A stretch of 64,000 nucleotides of DNA from Halovibrio variabilis (GTDB lineage Bacteria > Pseudomonadota > Gammaproteobacteria > Pseudomonadales > Halomonadaceae): positions 62,001-126,000 of the forward strand of contig NZ_BJXV01000002.1 in assembly GCF_007991175.1 (NCBI RefSeq), in the 5' to 3' direction. The notes under the pieces were generated by a model that worked only from the letters and a program-made list of their open reading frames with translations, ran no database searches and was not told the DNA's origin. A program made the position numbers and the translations under genes. Shown piece by piece: positions 58,428 through 64,000 of the stretch. The stretch's first letter is position 1; every line of letters begins with the position of its first letter.

Positions 58428-58798
58428 GGCTGTTCCTCGCTCAGCAGGGCCTGGACTTTTTCCACCAATGCCTGGGTGGAAAAGGGTTTGGTGATGTAGT
58501 CATCGGCGCCTAGGGCCAGGCCTTTTTCACGCTCGACGTCGCGGCCGTGGGCGGTCAGCATAATAATCGGTAGGTGCGCGGTGGCTTCTTCGCCACGCAG
58601 CCGTTCTAATACATCAAAACCGCTTATCCCCGGTAGGCTGATATCGAGTAGCAGTAAATCGGGCTGGCTGTCGTTCACCATGGCGAGTGCCTGTTCACCA
58701 TCGTCGGCGGTAACGACCTCGAAGCCTGCTTGTTCCATCAAAAATTCAATCGATAGGACGATGTTAGGTTCGTCATCGACCACAAGCACTCTGGCCAT
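58424..58798 (-). CDS. Single-domain response regulator (CheY-like)
   Basis: 124 residues, receiver only: D8/D9 acidic pair, acceptor D52 (LLLLDISLPG), LTAHG threonine and ITKPF lysine. First gene of the four-gene coupled operon ending in the symporter-kinase, so it is the likely phosphate acceptor of that kinase. With no output domain it must act by binding a partner, for instance the exonuclease fusion that follows it directly. ATG at 58798 with GGAG upstream. Confidence 0.9.
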   Translation of the reverse strand: MARVLVVDDEPNIVLSIEFLMEQAGFEVVTADDGEQALAMVNDSQPDLLLLDISLPGISGFDVLERLRGEEATAHLPIIMLTAHGRDVEREKGLALGADDYITKPFSTQALVEKVQALLSEEQP

Positions 58799-59001
58799 GG
58801 AACTCTCCTGATTTTATTTGTTTTAACGCTGCATGGCTGCAGTCTAGATAGATCGAACCGTTCAGCCAAGACGACCTTGGCCGAATGCTGGCGTGGTGTG
58901 AGCCATAAGCAAGGCATCAGGCCTGGTTTGATACACTATGCGCTTTTTTACCGTGGCGTCACTTGCCATGGCCGTTTACTGGTTCACCTTTAGGGCTGTC
59001 A

Positions 59002-60054
59002 ATGCGCGTATTACTACTATCCGCTTACGAGGCGGTGAGTCACCGTTACTGGGCACAGAGCTTAATGGCGCAGTTGGATGACGTCGCGTGGACGCTGCTC
59101 AGTTTGCCACCGCGCCACTTTCGCTGGCGCATTCGCGGCAATCCGTTGAGCTGGATGCTCAAAGAGCACGCGACGCTGAGCCAGACATTCGATGTGGTGT
59201 TAGCTACCTCAATGGTGGACTTGGCAACGTTGGTCGGGCTATTTCCGCATCTCGGCCAGGCTAAAAAGATTGTCTATTTTCATGAAAACCAGTTTGCCTA
59301 TCCTGAATCGGACGACCAGATGCCGCAAGTAGAGGCGCAGATGGTCAATCTGTACACCGCGCTGGCGGCGGATAGCCTGGTGTTTAACAGCGCTTATAAC
59401 CGCGACTCCTTTATCGATGGCGCGCGGGCCTTTCTGAAAAAAATGCCGGAAAACCTGCCCGCCGCGAAGCCACTGGAAGCGCTGCGAGCGCGGGCCCAAA
59501 TAGTGCCGGTGCCCATACCGGTAAGGCAAACATCCCCTCCTAAAACGCACCCTGTGCAGATTGTCTGGAACCACCGCTGGGAGTATGACAAAAACCCCGA
59601 CGATTTTTTCACCGTGCTTTTTGCCCTAAGCGATGCTGGGGTGGCGTTCGAGCTGGCGGTGCTGGGCCAGCGTTTTCGACAGGCGCCCGCTATTTTTGCC
59701 GAGGCTGAGCAGCGCTTAGCCAAGCATATAGTCGCCTGGGGGCCGCAGCCAGAGGCGATTTATCGCGAGCTGCTGGATAGCGCGGGCATTGTGGTTTCAA
59801 CGACGTGGCATGAGTTTCAGGGTTTGGCGATTATGGAGGCAGCGCAGCGTGGGGCACTGCCGCTGGTGCCGGATCGGCTCTGCTTTCCCGCGCTCTATCC
59901 GCCCGCCTATCGCTATGACGGCACGCGGGAAGGGCTTTATGCGCGGCTCAACGCCTGGCTAACCGACCCCACTAGTCGCCCTGAACGCCTTGATACCACG
60001 GTGTGGGAGTGGCCCGCCTGGCGTGAGGCTTACCGCCAGTTGCTGATGGCTTGA
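59002..60054 (+). CDS. tRNA-queuosine alpha-mannosyltransferase homologue (DUF3524 glycosyltransferase)
   Basis: 350 residues, two-domain GT-B fold. The N-terminal DUF3524 domain shows MRVLLLSAYEAVSHRYW and FHENQFAYP (about 93-101); the C-terminal GT4-type half has VWNHRWEYDKNPDDFF (about 188-203) and the nucleotide-sugar motif STTWHEFQGLAIMEA (about 269-283). The animal homologue GTDC1 mannosylates queuosine in tRNA-Asp; the bacterial members share the motifs and are annotated by that homology. The start chosen is ATG 59002 on family alignment; an open frame back to 58963 adds no known sequence. Confidence 0.78.
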   Translation: MRVLLLSAYEAVSHRYWAQSLMAQLDDVAWTLLSLPPRHFRWRIRGNPLSWMLKEHATLSQTFDVVLATSMVDLATLVGLFPHLGQAKKIVYFHENQFAYPESDDQMPQVEAQMVNLYTALAADSLVFNSAYNRDSFIDGARAFLKKMPENLPAAKPLEALRARAQIVPVPIPVRQTSPPKTHPVQIVWNHRWEYDKNPDDFFTVLFALSDAGVAFELAVLGQRFRQAPAIFAEAEQRLAKHIVAWGPQPEAIYRELLDSAGIVVSTTWHEFQGLAIMEAAQRGALPLVPDRLCFPALYPPAYRYDGTREGLYARLNAWLTDPTSRPERLDTTVWEWPAWREAYRQLLMA

Positions 60055-60068
60055 GCGTCGGTTGGCTG

Positions 60069-60707
60069 TTAAGCAATCTCGGTTTTGTCTTTGTAGTCGC
60101 ACAAATCTTCAATAATACAGCTACCACAGCGCGGTTTACGGGCAATGCAGGTGTAGCGACCGTGCAGGATCAGCCAGTGGTGAGCGTCTTTGAGAAACGC
60201 TTTCGGCACATGGCGCAGTAGCTTTTGCTCTACTTCCACCACGTCTTTACCTTTGGCGATACCGGTGCGGTTGGCGACCCGGAAAATATGCGTATCCACC
60301 GCCATGGTGGGCTGACCAAACGCCGTGTTGAGAATCACGTTGGCGGTTTTGCGACCCACGCCGGGCAAGGCTTCTAATGCCTGGCGTGTATCCGGCACTT
60401 CGCCGCCGTGTTGGTTAACCAGGATATGGCAGGTTTTCATCAGATTTTCGGCTTTGGTGTTGTATAAGCCAATGGTTTTGATGTGGTTTTTAAGTTCATT
60501 AATACCTAGGTCAATAATCGCCTGGGGAGTATTGGCAACCGGGTAGAGCCGTGCGGTGGCTTTATTGACGCCCACGTCGGTCGCTTGAGCAGAGAGGAGT
60601 ACGGCGGCCAGCAGCTCAAACGGGGTGTTCCAGTTAAGCTCTGTGGTGGGGTGTGGGTTCTCAGCCTGAAGGCGAGCAAAAATTTCATGACGCTTTTGGG
60701 CATTCAT
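60069..60707 (-). CDS. nth: Endonuclease III
   Basis: DNA glycosylase/AP lyase removing oxidised pyrimidines. 212 residues (E. coli 211). Helix-hairpin-helix LPGVGRKTANVILN (about 112-125) with the catalytic Lys, the Asp in VDTHIFRVANR (about 136-146), and the iron-sulphur cysteines CIARKPRCGSCIIEDLC (about 187-203). ATG at 60707 with AAAGAGA upstream. Downstream of rnfE in the same direction, the usual end of an rsx/rnf operon (rnfABCDGE-nth). Confidence 0.96.
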   Translation of the reverse strand: MNAQKRHEIFARLQAENPHPTTELNWNTPFELLAAVLLSAQATDVGVNKATARLYPVANTPQAIIDLGINELKNHIKTIGLYNTKAENLMKTCHILVNQHGGEVPDTRQALEALPGVGRKTANVILNTAFGQPTMAVDTHIFRVANRTGIAKGKDVVEVEQKLLRHVPKAFLKDAHHWLILHGRYTCIARKPRCGSCIIEDLCDYKDKTEIA

Positions 60708-60721
60708 GGCTGGTCTCTTTA

Positions 60722-60760
60722 TGGATACAAGCGATGGATACAAACGATGAATACAAACGA
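60722..60760. repeat. Three 13-bp tandem repeats between rnfE and nth
   Basis: TGGATACAAGCGA, TGGATACAAACGA and TGAATACAAACGA follow head to tail directly upstream of the nth ribosome binding site. The period is not a multiple of three. Confidence 0.88.
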
Positions 60761-60805
60761 TTGAGGCGAGCGATGGTTGACGCATGCATTCGCTTAACAT
60801 GGCGT

Positions 60806-61522
60806 TTATTTAATCGTACCGGTGACGCGCACGCGGCGCTCAGCGCGAGGCGCCGACGCTACCGGTTGGGCGCGGTCCGCACGGCGTTGATCGATAGCGT
60901 TTTTAAGGGCGATCAGCATGCCAGCGACAAAAAACGCCCCCGGTGGCAGCACAAAAAACAGGAACTGGTAGTCATCGGCGAGCGTTAGCTGCCAATTAGC
61001 TGCCATTGGGCCGAACAGCAGCGCCATATCGCTAAACAGCGTGCCTTGCCCCAATAGTTCGCGCAGGGCGCCGAGTAGAATCAACACGACGCCAAAGCCT
61101 AGCCCCATCATCAAACCGTCGATAGCCGCGGGCAGCACTGGCTGGCGCGAGGCAAAAGCGTCGGCGCGGCCCAAGATGGCGCAATTGGTGACAATCAGCG
61201 GAATAAAAATACCCAACACCTGGTAGAGCGGGTAGGCGTAGGCCGCCATGAGTAGCTCGGCGCAGGTGACAAAAGCGGCAATCACCATGACAAAAGCGGG
61301 CAGGCGCACGGCGCTGGGCACTTGGTGACGGATGAGTGAGATAGTCGTGCTGGCACCCACCATCACCAGCAGCGTAGCAATCGCCAAGCCCATTGCATTG
61401 ACCACGCTGACGCTAACCGCCAACAGCGGGCAGAGCCCCAGCAACTGAACCAGCGCAGGATTATTCGACCATAGCCCCTCGCGCGCTAGCTGGCGCCATT
61501 GGCTAGTTTTACTGAGGCTCAT
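60806..61522 (-). CDS. rnfE: Electron transport complex subunit RnfE (RsxE)
   Basis: 238-residue membrane subunit of the Rnf complex, which couples ferredoxin/NADH electron transfer to Na+ or H+ movement (or reduces SoxR in enterics). Six hydrophobic segments; family marks are [22 protein letters not shown] near the N-terminus and [18 protein letters not shown] (about 127-144), each with one of the cysteines that bind iron in the membrane. Start ATG 61522 overlaps the rnfG stop (ATGA). Confidence 0.95.
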   Translation of the reverse strand: MSLSKTSQWRQLAREGLWSNNPALVQLLGLCPLLAVSVSVVNAMGLAIATLLVMVGASTTISLIRHQVPSAVRLPAFVMVIAAFVTCAELLMAAYAYPLYQVLGIFIPLIVTNCAILGRADAFASRQPVLPAAIDGLMMGLGFGVVLILLGALRELLGQGTLFSDMALLFGPMAANWQLTLADDYQFLFFVLPPGAFFVAGMLIALKNAIDQRRADRAQPVASAPRAERRVRVTGTIK

Positions 61523-62163
61523 GTGTCGGACTCCTCAAAGGTAATCGGTAGCGGCGCTTCGGCGGCGTATTGCAGCGCTTTATGGACGGCATTAACCACG
61601 GCGCGAGGGGTAATCGTCGCGCCGGTAAAAGCGTCAAAATGGCCACCGTCTTTAGCCACTGCCCAGCCTCCCGGCGGCAGGCTCTCAAGCGCTAGGCCAT
61701 TAAAACGGGTAATCCAGTCGCTGCGGCGGCGTTCGATGTCATCACCCAGGCCAGGGGTTTCCTGGTGCTGGGTAACCCGCACGCCGCTGATGCGCTGCTG
61801 CTGGTCAATGCCGATGAGCAGCCGGATTTCGCCGTTATAGCCCTCGCGTGTCACCACCGGCAGAATCACGGCGCTGCTCTTGTTACTGTCCTGATCACTC
61901 ACCCACCAGCCTTGGCGACCGCTTTCCAATCCTAGCGCCTGTGGGTTGGGCAGCACAAAGGTGCTATCCAGTACGTGGCTAACCGGCGTATTGGCCAGCG
62001 TTTCGGGCAGCACTTGCTGTAGCTGGCGGTGTTGGTAAGCCAGCTGATGGGTTGCTATGCGCTCGGCGGTGAGTGCGCGGGTTAGCGCCACGCTGCCCGC
62101 CGTCACCAGCGCAAAGGTGCCCAACGCAAGCGCGCCGCGCCGCATGGCCTGAAAGAGCGTCAT
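61519..62163 (-). CDS. rnfG: Electron transport complex subunit RnfG
   Basis: 214 residues: an N-terminal membrane helix (about 10-32) and a periplasmic FMN-binding domain. The flavinylation motif is [11 protein letters not shown] (about 182-192), with Thr as the covalent attachment site. ATG at 62163 overlaps the rnfD stop. Electrons pass from RnfC/B through this flavin. Confidence 0.94.
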   Translation of the reverse strand: MTLFQAMRRGALALGTFALVTAGSVALTRALTAERIATHQLAYQHRQLQQVLPETLANTPVSHVLDSTFVLPNPQALGLESGRQGWWVSDQDSNKSSAVILPVVTREGYNGEIRLLIGIDQQQRISGVRVTQHQETPGLGDDIERRRSDWITRFNGLALESLPPGGWAVAKDGGHFDAFTGATITPRAVVNAVHKALQYAAEAPLPITFEESDT

Positions 62164-63203
62164 GGCTGCTCTCCTGGCGGTGTCTTTGGCTGACCAGTGG
62201 GGCGTGGCACGCTGTACATATCCAACAGCGGTACGCCTAGATTCATCAATAATACCGCAAACGCCACGGCGTCCGGGTAGCCACCAACGCTGCGAATAAT
62301 GATTACCAGTGCGCCAATGCCCGCCCCATAAATTAATTTACCGCGTCGGCTGCTGGCAGCCGACACTGGGTCGGTGGCGATGAAGAAGGCGCCAAACAGC
62401 GCAGCGCCAGTGAGCAGGTGAAACAGCGGTGAGGCAAAGTGGCTGGGGTCGCTGAGATAAAACAGCGTGGCCAGTAGCAGCATACTGCCCAGCATGGCAA
62501 CGGGAATATGCCAGCTGATAATGCGTTTAAACACTAACAGCAAGCCCCCCGCTAACCATGCCAGCGCCACCCACCGCCAGGCGCTTAGGGTGCCATCGGG
62601 CAACGGATTCATTGCCCAGAACTCGCTGGCCATTACAGCCTCGCCTTTGTGTTTAAAGGCATCGAGCGGTGTGGCGCCGCTTAAACTGTCTAATTGAGCG
62701 GTTGGCAGCGTGCCAGCAATCTGTGCCCACAGGCCGCTGGGCAGCAGACCCTGGGGCGGCGCCCAAAGCGTCATATAAGTGGGAAACGACACCAGCAGCA
62801 GCGCGTAGCCCACCATGGCGGGGTTGAAGGGGTTCTGGCCCAACCCCCCATACAGCTGCTTGGCGACCACAATCGCCGCGATCATGCCCACGCCGATCAG
62901 CCACCAGGGGCTAGCCGGGGGCAGCGATACACCCAGCAGTACGCCGGTCACCAGCGCGCTGGAATCGTTTAGGGTCGTGTGTAACGGCCGCCGCCGAAGG
63001 CGCAACACTGCCGCTTCAAAGGCCAGGCCAAAGGCGGCTGCCAGCACCACGTTGCTGAGCACGCCTAAACCAAAGAAATAGCTCATGGTGGCAATGCCGG
63101 GGAGGGTGGCGATGATCACCCAGCGCATTAAGCTAGCGGTGGGTGGCACGTTAGCGCCGGTCGGTTTGGCATCGTTCACCTGTGAGGCGTGCATCATGCT
63201 CAT
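62160..63203 (-). CDS. rnfD: Electron transport complex subunit RnfD
   Basis: 347-residue membrane protein with about ten helices and a covalent FMN site in LSGATPLDAFK (about 175-185). Other marks are LPPASPWWLIGVGM, GGLGQNPFNPAMVGYALLLVSFP (about 120-142) and TDPVSAASSRRGKLIYG. Start ATG 63203 overlaps the rnfC stop (ATGA). It resembles NqrB, with which it shares ancestry. Confidence 0.95.
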   Translation of the reverse strand: MSMMHASQVNDAKPTGANVPPTASLMRWVIIATLPGIATMSYFFGLGVLSNVVLAAAFGLAFEAAVLRLRRRPLHTTLNDSSALVTGVLLGVSLPPASPWWLIGVGMIAAIVVAKQLYGGLGQNPFNPAMVGYALLLVSFPTYMTLWAPPQGLLPSGLWAQIAGTLPTAQLDSLSGATPLDAFKHKGEAVMASEFWAMNPLPDGTLSAWRWVALAWLAGGLLLVFKRIISWHIPVAMLGSMLLLATLFYLSDPSHFASPLFHLLTGAALFGAFFIATDPVSAASSRRGKLIYGAGIGALVIIIRSVGGYPDAVAFAVLLMNLGVPLLDMYSVPRPTGQPKTPPGEQP

Positions 63204-64000
63204 GGTGATTCCTTGCTGGGCGCAGGGTTAGGCGGCGATTGCTGCTGTGCCTGCGTCAGCTGTAGCTCGGCGGCGTTTAGATTTTCCTTGGCGGTTGCAA
63301 GCTGGGTTTCTAAATCATCGAGAGGCTGTTTCGGGTCCTGTTGGGCGACCCGAGCTAGGTTTTTTTCGGCTTTTCTGACCGACGCTTTGGCAGCCGCATG
63401 GGCAATTCGCAGGCCGCGCAGGTCCGTTTCTCCGCTGCTGGCTGACGCCGAGCTGGAAGGCGTTCGGCGGCTTTGGGCTTGGCGTGCTTCCTTGCGCGCC
63501 TGCTTCTCGGCTTCTTCTCGGGCGATTCGCGCTTGGCGAAATTCAAAGCGGTGTTTGGCGTGCTCGGCTTTGGTTGTCTCAATGTGTTGCTGCCGCAGCC
63601 GGTGTTTGGCGTCGCGATAATCATCCACCAGCGCAATATGGCTGGGGCAGACGTAGCTGCAGGCGCCACACTCAATGCAGTCAGACAGATGATAGCGCTC
63701 TAGTTGGGCATCGTCTTGGGCGCGGGCGTACCAGTGTAGCTGCTGTGGCAGCAGCGCCACGGGGCAAACGCTTTCGCACTCACCGCAGCGGATGCAGGGC
63801 GATTCTGGCGGGCCCGGTGGCAGTTCTGCAATCGTTGCCGCGATTAAACAGTTGGTGAGCTTCGTCACCGGGGTATCAAGGGTTCGCAGTGGCGACCCCA
63901 TCATGGGTCCGCCCTGAATCACTTGATTCAAGGCTGCTGGGTTTAGGCCAGGGTGATTAAGCCCCGCCTGCTCGAGCAGCTCTTTAACCGATGTTCCCAG
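63200..64000 (-). CDS. rnfC: Electron transport complex subunit RnfC, N-terminal part outside the window
   Basis: The last 266 residues of RnfC; the frame is open to the window edge. The GGPMMG segment is followed by two [4Fe-4S] motifs, CIRCGECESVCP and CIECGACSYVCP. A long charged Ala/Lys/Glu/Gln-rich tail follows (about the last 150 residues, largely helical or coiled coil), as in many gammaproteobacterial RnfC proteins. It accepts electrons from NADH via FMN in the missing part. First visible gene of rnfC-D-G-E-nth, all overlapping by 4 bases up to rnfE. Confidence 0.94.
   Translation of the reverse strand: MGTSVKELLEQAGLNHPGLNPAALNQVIQGGPMMGSPLRTLDTPVTKLTNCLIAATIAELPPGPPESPCIRCGECESVCPVALLPQQLHWYARAQDDAQLERYHLSDCIECGACSYVCPSHIALVDDYRDAKHRLRQQHIETTKAEHAKHRFEFRQARIAREEAEKQARKEARQAQSRRTPSSSASASSGETDLRGLRIAHAAAKASVRKAEKNLARVAQQDPKQPLDDLETQLATAKENLNAAELQLTQAQQQSPPNPAPSKESP

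Overview
This 64 kb window looks like chromosomal DNA of a halophilic or halotolerant gammaproteobacterium of the Halomonas / Halomonadaceae type. The case rests on a complete choline-to-betaine cluster (betIBA plus a choline-binding protein), a UmpAB-type (DUF1538) antiporter pair of the kind described from Halomonas, a PPi-dependent phosphofructokinase, an Rnf complex, and housekeeping gene order typical of Gammaproteobacteria (dusB-fis, accB-accC, groES-groEL). This assignment is inferred from gene content; no 16S gene is present. I see no prophage, transposase, CRISPR array or plasmid function.

Layout. 1-2894: a glycerol/polyol ABC importer (permease cut by the window edge, two different ATPases) behind a GlpR-like operator. 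3155-5641: fadE. 5873-10853: betA, betB, betI and, divergently, an orphan choline-binding protein, with a clear BetI operator between them. 10955-11238: tRNA-Met(CAU) and the SRP 4.5S RNA. 11800-16870: a three-gene c-di-GMP phosphorelay (hybrid PAS histidine kinase, single-domain receiver, REC-PAS-GGDEF-EAL). 17135-18591: a ferritin-like orphan with its ribosome binding site in a hairpin, and a DUF3750 protein. 18623-19630: mntR with an intact MntR box next to the ruins of the Mn uptake gene it presumably once controlled. 19668-21590: two DUF1538 membrane proteins coupled to a PII-like regulator. 21795-24738: two divergent transporters.

24827-35477: trmJ, groEL/groES behind a near-consensus sigma-32 promoter, fxsA, an SDR dehydrogenase, a hypothetical, tRNA-Leu(UAG), comF, srkA, a secreted hypothetical, folE and gabD. 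35609-44559 (all minus): purH, fis, dusB, prmA, accC, accB, dsbD, ppa. 44810-46894: a PP2C-kinase fusion whose kinase half looks dead, followed by two REP-like palindromic repeats. 46895-50854: pfp, rnt, argG and a HlyU-family gene.

50894-58798 is the most unusual part: a DUF294 nucleotidyltransferase, an EAL-HDOD protein, and a translationally coupled minus-strand operon made of a CheY-like receiver, a membrane-anchored PAS / degenerate histidine-kinase / DEDDh-exonuclease fusion, a two-helix membrane peptide and a solute-symporter histidine kinase (CbrA/CrbS type). 59002-64000: a tRNA-queuosine mannosyltransferase homologue, nth, and rnfE-G-D-C (rnfC runs off the edge).

Together the genes link osmoadaptation (choline oxidation, cation/proton antiport, Na+-linked Rnf), fatty-acid and glycerol use, and an unusually dense set of signalling proteins.
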